7,629 nucleotides of DNA from Verrucomicrobiales bacterium (GTDB lineage Bacteria > Verrucomicrobiota > Verrucomicrobiia > Verrucomicrobiales > DEV007), in assembly GCA_017991025.1 (NCBI GenBank), contig JAGNMT010000160.1, positions 1 through 7,629 on the forward strand, in the 5' to 3' direction. The notes under the pieces were generated by a model that was not told where the DNA came from, did no database searches, and saw nothing but the letters and a program-made list of their open reading frames with translations. Below are positions 1-6,030 of the stretch, in pieces (position 1 is the stretch's first letter; every line of letters begins with the position of its first letter). Position numbers and translations under genes: made by a program.

Positions 1-352
1 GGAATTCACTCAGCCACTTGATCTCCCTGATCCCTGAGATGGCCTGCGCCTCGCTCCGGGAATGTTTGTGGCCCTCCCAGGTCTTGAGATGAGCGCTCGG
101 TTCGCGGACAAAGAGCACCTCGCGCAGCTTTTCATCGAGGGCGTCCGGTGCGATCACGAGAAGGCTTTCCTCCTGCTCAATGCCGCTGAGGTAGAAAAGA
201 TCCGAATTGGGCGTGGGGATCGTCGAACCATCCGCATTGGTCGGAGGGATGTCGTTCGCATTGATGACCGCGAGCGAGCAGGGAGGGAGGTGTTCTTTGA
301 GGCGTTTCCGATTTTCGGTAAACAGGGAGGAGGGGATGATTTCGTGGCGCAT
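1..352 (-). CDS. pepP: Xaa-Pro aminopeptidase (aminopeptidase P), N-terminal part only
   Basis: Partial gene: it starts at the ATG at 350-352 and runs off the left edge after 117 codons. The translation opens MRHEIIPSSLFTENR. It then contains the creatinase/aminopeptidase P N-terminal signature: SLAVINANDIPPTNADG near residues 32-48, NSDLFYLSGIEQEES near 54-68, then PDALDEKLREVLFVRE and TWEGHK. Aminopeptidase P removes the N-terminal residue from peptides with proline in second position and is a dinuclear-metal enzyme of the pita-bread fold. The metal-binding half lies outside the window, so activity cannot be judged. An in-frame TAG five codons upstream makes this ATG the first possible start. 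No clear Shine-Dalgarno sequence precedes it. The family is clear; the exact substrate is not. Confidence 0.88.
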   Translation of the reverse strand, partial: MRHEIIPSSLFTENRKRLKEHLPPCSLAVINANDIPPTNADGSTIPTPNSDLFYLSGIEQEESLLVIAPDALDEKLREVLFVREPSAHLKTWEGHKHSRSEAQAISGIREIKWLSEF

Positions 353-539
353 GTGAGAGTATGGCTAAAGAGAGAAGAACAAAAGATGGCTCGCAACTCG
401 AGGGTGAAACAAGGTGGAAAGACTAAAGGACGACCCGGTTCATTCTATCGTGTTGGAAACCCCGTTGTCTTGGCTGAATTTTGCCCGCGCCCACAAAAAT
501 GAGCATAATCCGGCTCTCCGTGTTCGGGGCGAATGCAGG

Positions 540-611
540 CTACTTCACAAACACGAGCTGGAACCGTTTGACCGGCGAATCTTCGTATTTGGCAATGATC
601 GCTGATCTCAT
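540..611 (-). CDS. Possible 23-residue small ORF with a good ribosome binding site
   Basis: The ATG at 609-611 is preceded by GGAG (619-622) at 7 bases, followed by AGGGAA. This is a better ribosome site than those of several full-length genes here. The peptide begins MRSAIIAKYEDS, ends FQLVFVK, and stops at TAG (540-542). It lies in the same frame as the nitrilase gene, directly after that gene's TGA at 627-629. It could therefore be a short downstream peptide, a decayed C-terminal extension, or chance. I recognise no family, and there are too few codons to test for coding bias. Confidence 0.2.
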   Translation of the reverse strand: MRSAIIAKYEDSPVKRFQLVFVK

Positions 612-626
612 TTCCCTGCTCCGGAC

Positions 627-1475
627 TCACACCTTCCCCCCCGCCCCTCGCGCGGCCTCAGTTAAGATCGGACCGAACTCCTGAAAGCTCCACGCGCTTT
701 TCCCCAAGCCCCAAGCCCTGTCCGGCTTGCCACTTGTGTCGATCTCCGCGATGACAAAATCCTCAACATGCCGACGGCTGCGCGCTACGATCTCCCCGCC
801 GGGATCCATCACATAGCTGTCGCCATAACCTACGCTCTCGCCCCGGGTCAGGCCGCTCTTGGTGGAATCAAGGATCACGTTGTTCGCACGCACGAAGTAA
901 ATGCCGTTTTCAATCGCACGCGCTGTGTGATCGGCCCGTACTTTCATGAAATGGCTCAGTAGCCCGTTCGCCGCAATGGAGTTGAAATGCGGGGCGAATA
1001 TCACTCGTGCGCCCTTCAACGCGAGGATGCGGGCCGGTTCGATGTAGCCGCCGTCGGCACAGATGATGACGCCGAAAGTCACTCCCTGATGAGTCCAGAC
1101 CGGGAAGTCCCGTCCCTGCCGGTGAAATTTCTGATAGGCAGCGCACTTGCTATAGTGCCCGAGCAGATGTCCCCGATGTATAACCGCCGCCGTGTTGTAG
1201 AGATCATCCCCCCGCCTTTCGTTGAAGCCTACAATGGCGAGCGCTTCATGCTGAGACGACGTATTGAGAACTTTCATCATTTCATCCGAGTCCAGCGAAA
1301 ATCCGCCGCTTCGGGCTTCGGCCTCGGTATCCGGATAGCCGGTGAGAAAACACTCGGGGAAAGAAACAATCGCCGCCCGTTCCTCATCGGCTCTGGAAAG
1401 GCCCTCTGAAAAACGCAGGAGATTGTGGTCGAACTCACCGCACCACGATTCGTATTGGCAATGGGCTATGCGCAT
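627..1475 (-). CDS. Carbon-nitrogen hydrolase (nitrilase superfamily)
   Basis: A 282-residue protein starting MRIAHCQYESW. The nitrilase-superfamily Glu-Lys-Cys triad is visible: E41 in IVSFPECFLTGYP, K110 in GHYSKC, and C139 in GVIICADGGYIEPAR. The later segment KVRADHTARAIENG-IYFVRANN also fits the family. Members hydrolyse C-N bonds of amides, carbamoyl compounds or nitriles in the cytoplasm; the substrate here cannot be told. The frame stays open upstream to a GTG at 1562, but that would overlap the preceding gene and add 29 residues before the usual first beta-strand, so the ATG at 1473-1475 is preferred. The gene lies 53 bases after the ABM-type gene on the same strand, suggesting co-transcription. 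The stretch after K110 (YQKFHRQGRDFP) lacks an obvious counterpart of the second conserved glutamate found in many amidases. Confidence 0.88.
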   Translation of the reverse strand: MRIAHCQYESWCGEFDHNLLRFSEGLSRADEERAAIVSFPECFLTGYPDTEAEARSGGFSLDSDEMMKVLNTSSQHEALAIVGFNERRGDDLYNTAAVIHRGHLLGHYSKCAAYQKFHRQGRDFPVWTHQGVTFGVIICADGGYIEPARILALKGARVIFAPHFNSIAANGLLSHFMKVRADHTARAIENGIYFVRANNVILDSTKSGLTRGESVGYGDSYVMDPGGEIVARSRRHVEDFVIAEIDTSGKPDRAWGLGKSAWSFQEFGPILTEAARGAGGKV

Positions 1476-1528
1476 AAGCCGATAGTGCAATGAATCGAGG
1501 TTCTGTGACAAGAACTGATTCGGGGAGC

Positions 1529-1888
1529 TTATCTCTCTAGTCCGGTCTCGAGTATATACCACTGCACCGGTAGATCCTTCAGCGCCTCGCGCATCTGGTC
1601 GAGTTCGTTGGCGGCGCCATGGACTTCGAGCCGGATGAGGTCGGCAATTTTCAAGGCTTCGCCCAGGAGGTCGCCGACGTTCTCGAGATGTCGCAAAGCA
1701 CCCGCGGCCCCGATATAGGCTTCCCGGCAGAAGACGATCTCATCACAGACCGTGAAATCGTAAAAGAGAACAGCCTCCTCGTTGCGGGTCCGTTCAACGA
1801 AGGCGGGCATCCCGGCGATAAACTCGGCGAGCTTTCCGGCATGCGGTTTGAAGTAGGGATGGATGCTGACAGTGGTTTGTGGGGTCAT
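1529..1888 (-). CDS. Antibiotic-biosynthesis-monooxygenase-like small protein (dimeric alpha/beta barrel)
   Basis: A complete 119-residue protein starting MTPQTTVSIHPYFKP. It shows the ABM-like ferredoxin-fold pattern: a first strand (TVSIHPYFK), a helix (KLAEFIAGMPAFVERTRNE), paired strands (AVLFYDFTVCDEIVFCREAYI), then a helix with the typical A-G-A-L-R-H-L-E-N pattern near 60-70, and last strands around IRLEVHG and VQWYILETG. Proteins of this fold act as cofactor-free oxygenases of quinol-type substrates or as heme or small-ligand binders; many have no known substrate. No signal peptide is seen, so it is probably cytoplasmic. It is the first gene of a probable two-gene operon with the nitrilase, so the pair may act on one small molecule. 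No Shine-Dalgarno site precedes the ATG. The fold call is moderately safe; the function is not assigned. Confidence 0.68.
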   Translation of the reverse strand: MTPQTTVSIHPYFKPHAGKLAEFIAGMPAFVERTRNEEAVLFYDFTVCDEIVFCREAYIGAAGALRHLENVGDLLGEALKIADLIRLEVHGAANELDQMREALKDLPVQWYILETGLER

Positions 1889-1894
1889 GGGGTG

Positions 1895-1923
1895 GAGATA
1901 GACCGTTTGACCCGGGAAATCAA
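1895..1923 (-). promoter_or_regulatory. Candidate sigma70-type promoter for the ABM/nitrilase pair
   Basis: On the minus strand, TTGATT (1918-1923) and TATCTC (1895-1900) are separated by exactly 17 bases. They match 4 of 6 and 3 of 6 consensus bases. Only six bases lie between the -10 hexamer and the ATG at 1888, so transcription would start at or next to the start codon and give a leaderless mRNA. This agrees with the missing Shine-Dalgarno site. The match is modest and could be chance. Confidence 0.3.
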
Positions 1924-2196
1924 GCTTTGCGAGGACTCAGGATAATTCCTTTTGACCCATCCGCGAGTGCGCTTGAAGAGCGCGGGGGCCGCGTCGTTCA
2001 GGACCAGTTTCCCGATCCGTCGTCGCCGAAATCGGTCTTCGAAATGAGAGCTAGAAGGATGAGGCCTGAAGCAAGTTTCAGTATTCGGTTTTTCGTATGA
2101 TGGACGATAAGAGCGGAGTCCGAGCCGTACCGCTATGGGATTGTGCTTTCCCGGCGCTAAAGATTCTCATGCGACCAATGAAATGCCCTCATGGCA

Positions 2197-2217
2197 GTCC
2201 GTTGTCCGTTGTCCGCC
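2197..2217. repeat. Short tandem heptamer repeat, three copies
   Basis: GTCCGTT occurs twice in direct succession (2197-2203, 2204-2210) and is followed by a third copy with two changes, GTCCGCC (2211-2217). It sits just downstream of the murI stop codon. It probably arose by replication slippage; no function is evident. Confidence 0.6.
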
Positions 2218-2224
2218 GTGCTCT

Positions 2225-3037
2225 TTAAAGGGCGCATGAAGCGATCTCGAAAGCAAGACCGGGGAGAAGTCGCGGTAAGATTTGCTGAAGTTGTTCGAGG
2301 GACCCGGTGGTCTCGACACGAATCGACGAAGCTCGAGAATCCAGACGGGATTCCGGGTTTGCTGCGAGCAGGATGCTCTTCACCCGCCGCGCTACAGCGG
2401 GACCGGTGTCAACGACGCTTGTTCCTTTCGGTAGGCGGCTTTCAATCACTCTACGAAGAAACGGATAATGCGTGCAACCTAACACAAATACATCAGCGCC
2501 GGCTTCGAGGAGCGGAGCGATGGCTTCATCGACGGCGTCCTCGACTTCGGGACCGGTGAGCTGACCCGCTTCGACGAGTTCGACAAAGCGGGGGCAGGGT
2601 CGGGTGATGACACGAATACCGCTCGCGTGGGTGTTGACGAGTTGATGAAATTTTTCCCCGGCAATGGAGGCCTCGGTGGCGAGGACACCGATGACGCCGC
2701 TGCGGGTCAGCTCGGCGGCAGGCTTTACGGCTGGCTCCATTCCGACGATAGGGATCGGGTAGGTCGCCCGAAGCGCCCCGACCGCATGGATCGTCGCGGA
2801 ATTACAGGCGATCACGAGGATACCTGCTCCGTGAGAGAGAAGGTAGTCGGAGATTTCAAAAACCCGCCTGCAAATCACTTCGGAGCTTTTGGTTCCATAA
2901 GGGCACCAGGCCGAATCGCCGACATAGAGGAGTTCTGCTCCGGGAAGGAGCTGGTGCACTTCGCGTAAAACGGAAAGCCCCCCTACTCCGGAGTCGAGCA
3001 GGCCGATTTTGACGGGGGGCGGTGCGGGGTCACTCAA
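2225..3037 (-). CDS. murI: Glutamate racemase
   Basis: A 270-residue cofactor-independent racemase that converts L-glutamate to D-glutamate for peptidoglycan precursors in the cytoplasm. Both catalytic cysteines are in their usual settings: C78 in VIACNSAT and C188 in VLGCTHYPFL. Other family motifs are IGLLDSGVGGLSVLRE (D15, S16), GDSAWCPYGTK (40-50), PIVGMEP (96-102) and RPCPRFVELVEAGQL. The length is normal. The start is TTG at 3035-3037: the frame is closed upstream by the TGA of the ThuA gene, and no ATG or GTG lies before the first conserved motif. The ThuA stop is only 12 bases upstream, so the two genes are probably co-transcribed and perhaps translationally coupled. A TTG start with a poor ribosome site suggests low expression. 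The identity is firm. Confidence 0.96.
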   Translation of the reverse strand: MSDPAPPPVKIGLLDSGVGGLSVLREVHQLLPGAELLYVGDSAWCPYGTKSSEVICRRVFEISDYLLSHGAGILVIACNSATIHAVGALRATYPIPIVGMEPAVKPAAELTRSGVIGVLATEASIAGEKFHQLVNTHASGIRVITRPCPRFVELVEAGQLTGPEVEDAVDEAIAPLLEAGADVFVLGCTHYPFLRRVIESRLPKGTSVVDTGPAVARRVKSILLAANPESRLDSRASSIRVETTGSLEQLQQILPRLLPGLAFEIASCAL

Positions 3038-3049
3038 GGCGTGAAAGGA

Positions 3050-4066
3050 TCACTTTTTCCCGGGCCAGCCAAATTCCTTCGGCTCGGCGGCAGGCTGGGT
3101 GAGGTCGGCTTCGGAAGGGAGTGAGATATGCACCATCTCCTTTTTCGGATCGAGGTTCTCGTTTAGTTGCGCCTCGGTCACGGCCTCGGAGGGAACACCG
3201 GTTTCAGGGACTTCGATTTTGGCCGTCCAGGCGATCGCATTAAGCACGACGCGACGGAAATCATCAATGGCCCAGTTCCGATGCCAGTGGCCACCAGTGA
3301 ATCCAACGCCTCGCCCCCCATCGGCGCGCTCCACGGCCCACATCATGGTCTGGCGTTTGCCGAGGCCTTTTTCGCCGTCCGGTGTCCAGTGGATATAGCG
3401 GTTGATGCGTTCTCTGGTCGGGATTCCGGTGAGAATATCTTCGGCGGTCTTTGGGTCGGCGAAACGGATGTTGTAATACCATTCATCGTTGGCTCTAAAA
3501 CCGGGGACGCCGCGACTGATGGGGTGATCCTTTTTCAGTTCCACCTCGGGGGTCCAGTGCGGATTTGTGGAAAAGCCCCCTTCATAATGACCACCGATCC
3601 AGCGTTTGAATTTTTCGCCGAGTTCTCCGGGAGGCACCTCGACGCCGTAGTGCATGCACATGAGGCCGACACCGCTGGCGAGCATTTCCTCCATCTTCGA
3701 TTCGTGCCCGTTGACGGGGTGACTGGCGTTGCCGTCAGAATAGATGATGACCGCTTTGGCTCCGTCGAAGATGGCCTCATCTTCCGGCCACCCGTTGTGC
3801 ACGACTTTCACTTCGAGGGGAAGTCCGCTCTGCTCGTTGAGGGCCCGGGCGAGAAGGATTGCTCCGGCATTAAACTCATGCTGGCCCGAGGGATGGCTTA
3901 CTTTCCCGGCGATAAAAACAATCTTTGTTTTTTCGCCGGTAACGGCGAGGGCTTTCTCTCCACAGGAAGTGAGGGAGATAAGGGTAGTCGTTAACACGAT
4001 GCCGGTGATCGCGGCAAGGGTTCCTGGGCATTTCAGGAAACGGAGGAAAGGGATTTTCACGGTCAT
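3050..4066 (-). CDS. ThuA-domain lipoprotein
   Basis: A basic start and hydrophobic segment (MTVKIPFLRFLK, then AAITGIVLTTTLISL) lead to a lipobox LTSC, with the lipidated cysteine at residue 35 from the ATG at 4064-4066. An ATG six codons earlier (4082-4084) is also open but gives an unusually long n-region. The mature part is a ThuA-like domain (class I glutamine-amidotransferase-like fold): KIVFIAGKVSHPSGQHEF, AVIIYSDGNASHP, GLMCMHYGVEVP, GGHYEGGF, NDEWYYNIRF and GFTGGHWHRNW. ThuA was named from trehalose utilisation. The many ThuA proteins of Planctomycetes and Verrucomicrobia are mostly uncharacterised and often thought to act on sugars. The C-terminal extension after about residue 290 (VPETGVPSEAVT) resembles those long versions. 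The protein is probably anchored in a membrane facing the periplasm. murI follows 12 bases downstream. Confidence 0.88.
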   Translation of the reverse strand: MTVKIPFLRFLKCPGTLAAITGIVLTTTLISLTSCGEKALAVTGEKTKIVFIAGKVSHPSGQHEFNAGAILLARALNEQSGLPLEVKVVHNGWPEDEAIFDGAKAVIIYSDGNASHPVNGHESKMEEMLASGVGLMCMHYGVEVPPGELGEKFKRWIGGHYEGGFSTNPHWTPEVELKKDHPISRGVPGFRANDEWYYNIRFADPKTAEDILTGIPTRERINRYIHWTPDGEKGLGKRQTMMWAVERADGGRGVGFTGGHWHRNWAIDDFRRVVLNAIAWTAKIEVPETGVPSEAVTEAQLNENLDPKKEMVHISLPSEADLTQPAAEPKEFGWPGKK

Positions 4067-4246
4067 GGGAGATGGATAAAGCATTCGGAGGAAAAGGGGA
4101 AGGGTCTTTTTTCCAGTCAGGGGGAAGACAGGAGTCCGGATGGTACCGCTCAGTTGGAAGAAATGGCCGAGCTTGCGTGACGAAATCGATACCGGGCAGA
4201 TGGGGGTCGTCCGAGGAAGCCGTTGCAGGCTGGAAGGCCTTGCGCT

Positions 4247-4252
4247 AAGGGA
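4247..4252 (+). promoter_or_regulatory. Ribosome binding site supporting the GTG start at 4264
   Basis: AAGGGA lies 11 bases before the GTG at 4264-4266. An in-frame TAA at 4246-4248 overlaps it, so no start further upstream is possible. The only nearby alternative start in frame is a TTG at 4297, which has no such site. Confidence 0.4.
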
Positions 4253-4263
4253 TCTGTTTCCCT

Positions 4264-6000
4264 GTGATCTTACCCGCGCTCAGTTCCCCTCTATACTTGA
4301 TCGACGCGATCGGCCCTTTCTTCCCGGGTTATGACCGTTTTCGTATCAATTGGTCCAAGCTCCCCTGGATGCGGTTTCAGGAGATGAGTCCGGAAGAATT
4401 GCACGAGGCTTTTGTGAAAATCCGGGCCGACATGAAGACCTTTTGCCGGAGCGTCTCGGGAATTGGCTACAACGGGGTGACTCTGGATGACCTGCCTCAT
4501 CTCGCCTACCACGAATTTTACGAGGAGTCGGTCAATGCGCGGGTTGCCCTTTATCGTGAGGAGTTTCGGGGATTGTTCAGAGTGATTCTTGCCGAGGGCC
4601 TCCATATCTATCTGACGATGGATATCCTCACGCTGACACCGGAACTGGAAAAGCGGCTGGGCAACAGTGAGCGAAAGCAGCGGCAGTTTCTCGTGAGTCT
4701 TCTTGATCGGTTTTTTGTGGATTTTCCGGAAGTCGCCGGAGTCGTCCTGCGCATCGGGGAAAGTGACGGGCTCGATATTAAAGAGGATTTCCGCAGTAAA
4801 CTGGTCCTCCGCAGCCCGGCGATGGTGAACCGCTGCCTCAAGGCGATCCTCCCGGTTTTTGAGCATCACCACCGGCGTTGCATCTTTCGAACCTGGACGG
4901 TGGGTGCTCACGAAGTCGGCGACCTCATCTGGCACGAGGCAACGCTCGAAAAAACGGTGGCAGGTATCACGAGTGAGGCACTGGTGCTGTCGATGAAGTA
5001 CGGAGAGTCTGACTTCTTTCGTTACCTCTCGCTGAACCGGAATTTCTTCGTCACCGGCCTTTCGAAGATCGTTGAGTTGCAGACCCGCCGCGAATACGAG
5101 GGTTGCGGAGAATATCCCAGCTTTGTCGGCGGCGACTACGAGCAACTCGCGATCGAGCTGCGCGAAGCTCCGAATGTGATCGGTATCTCCGTATGGTGCC
5201 AGACCGGAGGCTGGACGCCTTTCCGGCGACTTGCCTTTATCGATCCCTCCGCGATCTGGACCGAGATCAATACTTTTGTGACCTTGCGTCTCTTTAAACA
5301 CGGAGAGCTCGTCGAAGAAGCCCTTTCGCATCTTCCCAACGTGACGAATCAGGCGGCATTGATCGAGCTGCTGCGTCTTTCAGAAGAAGTCATCCTGCAA
5401 CTGCTCTACCTGCCCGATTTTGCGCGCCAGCGCTTTTATCTCCGTCGTGTCAGGATCCCACCGCTGCTAGGTGTCTACTGGCATCATATCTTTGTAGCCC
5501 ATTCTTTGAAAAAGATGCTGAATCACCTTGTGGAAGACGGTGAGGTCTCGATCCGGGCCGGTTACGCGGCGATGGCGAAGATCAAGCGTATGCGCTCGCT
5601 CGCGCTTCAGTGTCATCTTCCCGAGGAGGACATCGAATACATGGAGTACACGCTGGGGATCATTGCTCTGGGCCGGGAGTATTTTTTCAGGCCCTTCGAC
5701 GAAGAGATCCGGACTCGTCTCGAGCAGGCCAAAAAGCACTACAAAAAGCGTTACCCGAGGGGGAGTCGCTATCGTTACACGGTGAAACTGGATTTCAAAC
5801 CCTTCAAACTAAGCAGTCGCTACATCGCTCTTTTCTTCAACCGGCTCGTGAGGAGGACCCCCGCCTACCGTTTTATCGATAAGATCATCGGACTGCGGTT
5901 GCTCTCGATTGCCTATTTTGTCCTGAAACGCTCACGACCGAAGATCGTTCCCAAGCTGGCAAGGAAGAGCGCCATGGGGATCGATGCGATTTTTAAGTGA
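4264..6000 (+). CDS. Uncharacterised 578-residue protein, GH67-like TIM barrel
   Basis: I do not recognise this gene by name. Residues 12-320 show eight beta-strand-like segments spaced as in a (beta/alpha)8 barrel: IDAIGPFF, YNGVTLDDL, HIYLTMDIL, AGVVLRIGESDG, CIFRTWTVG, ALVLSMKYGESDFF, IVELQTRREYEG and IGISVWCQTGGW. The order and settings of E166 (strand 4), D250 (KYGESDF) and E277 (REYEG) recall the acid and two carboxylates of GH67 alpha-glucuronidases (strand-6 K-N-G-P-x-D-F, strand-7 E-Y-x-G). Residues 360-578 are helical and rich in Lys and Arg, with a strongly basic end. There is no signal peptide, so a cytoplasmic site is likely, which is unusual for a polysaccharide-degrading enzyme. 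The gene is divergent from the ThuA lipoprotein and convergent with rlmN. That it is a real gene is well supported by its length and consistent protein character; the glycosidase link is inference from memory of the family. Confidence 0.8.
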   Translation: MILPALSSPLYLIDAIGPFFPGYDRFRINWSKLPWMRFQEMSPEELHEAFVKIRADMKTFCRSVSGIGYNGVTLDDLPHLAYHEFYEESVNARVALYREEFRGLFRVILAEGLHIYLTMDILTLTPELEKRLGNSERKQRQFLVSLLDRFFVDFPEVAGVVLRIGESDGLDIKEDFRSKLVLRSPAMVNRCLKAILPVFEHHHRRCIFRTWTVGAHEVGDLIWHEATLEKTVAGITSEALVLSMKYGESDFFRYLSLNRNFFVTGLSKIVELQTRREYEGCGEYPSFVGGDYEQLAIELREAPNVIGISVWCQTGGWTPFRRLAFIDPSAIWTEINTFVTLRLFKHGELVEEALSHLPNVTNQAALIELLRLSEEVILQLLYLPDFARQRFYLRRVRIPPLLGVYWHHIFVAHSLKKMLNHLVEDGEVSIRAGYAAMAKIKRMRSLALQCHLPEEDIEYMEYTLGIIALGREYFFRPFDEEIRTRLEQAKKHYKKRYPRGSRYRYTVKLDFKPFKLSSRYIALFFNRLVRRTPAYRFIDKIIGLRLLSIAYFVLKRSRPKIVPKLARKSAMGIDAIFK

Positions 6001-6030
6001 AGGGTCGCGGCGGGAAACTCATCTAAACCG

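Larger units (their letters stand above)
1889..2224. other. 336-base intergenic stretch without a convincing gene
   Basis: This lies between the start of the ABM-like gene and the stop of murI, both on the minus strand. Besides the candidate promoter at 1895-1923, it holds a small perfect hairpin (GCGCT at 1969-1973, AGCGC at 1979-1983, five-base loop) without a T-run on either side, and a heptamer repeat at 2197-2217. Open frames crossing it show no protein-like composition or family motif. No tRNA, riboswitch or strong terminator was recognised. Confidence 0.6.

Noticed and set aside
445..630. 61-codon minus-strand frame beginning with a GTG that overlaps the nitrilase stop
   Set aside because: The GTGA overlap is suggestive, but the product is Cys/His/Pro-rich without pattern, and the neighbouring frame with the GGAG site looks more protein-like.
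1969..1983. Five-base-pair hairpin GCGCT-AGCGC as a terminator for murI
   Set aside because: It has no T-run on either strand and lies about 240 bases beyond the murI stop; a stem this short is common by chance.
2191..2224. Terminator or regulatory site in the heptamer repeat region
   Set aside because: The repeat is direct, not inverted, and the nearby TGCC/GGCA pairing is only four base pairs.
3167..3994. Long plus-strand open frame of 275 codons
   Set aside because: It lies antisense to the ThuA gene, whose translation carries clear family motifs and a lipobox. The plus-strand product shows no family pattern.
4140..4334. 64-codon plus-strand frame before the 578-residue gene
   Set aside because: It overlaps the start of the larger gene out of frame, has no ribosome site and no recognisable pattern.
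4291..5331. Long minus-strand open frame of 346 codons
   Set aside because: It is antisense to the 578-residue plus-strand gene. Its translation lacks regular strand or helix patterning, while the plus frame reads as an ordered barrel protein.
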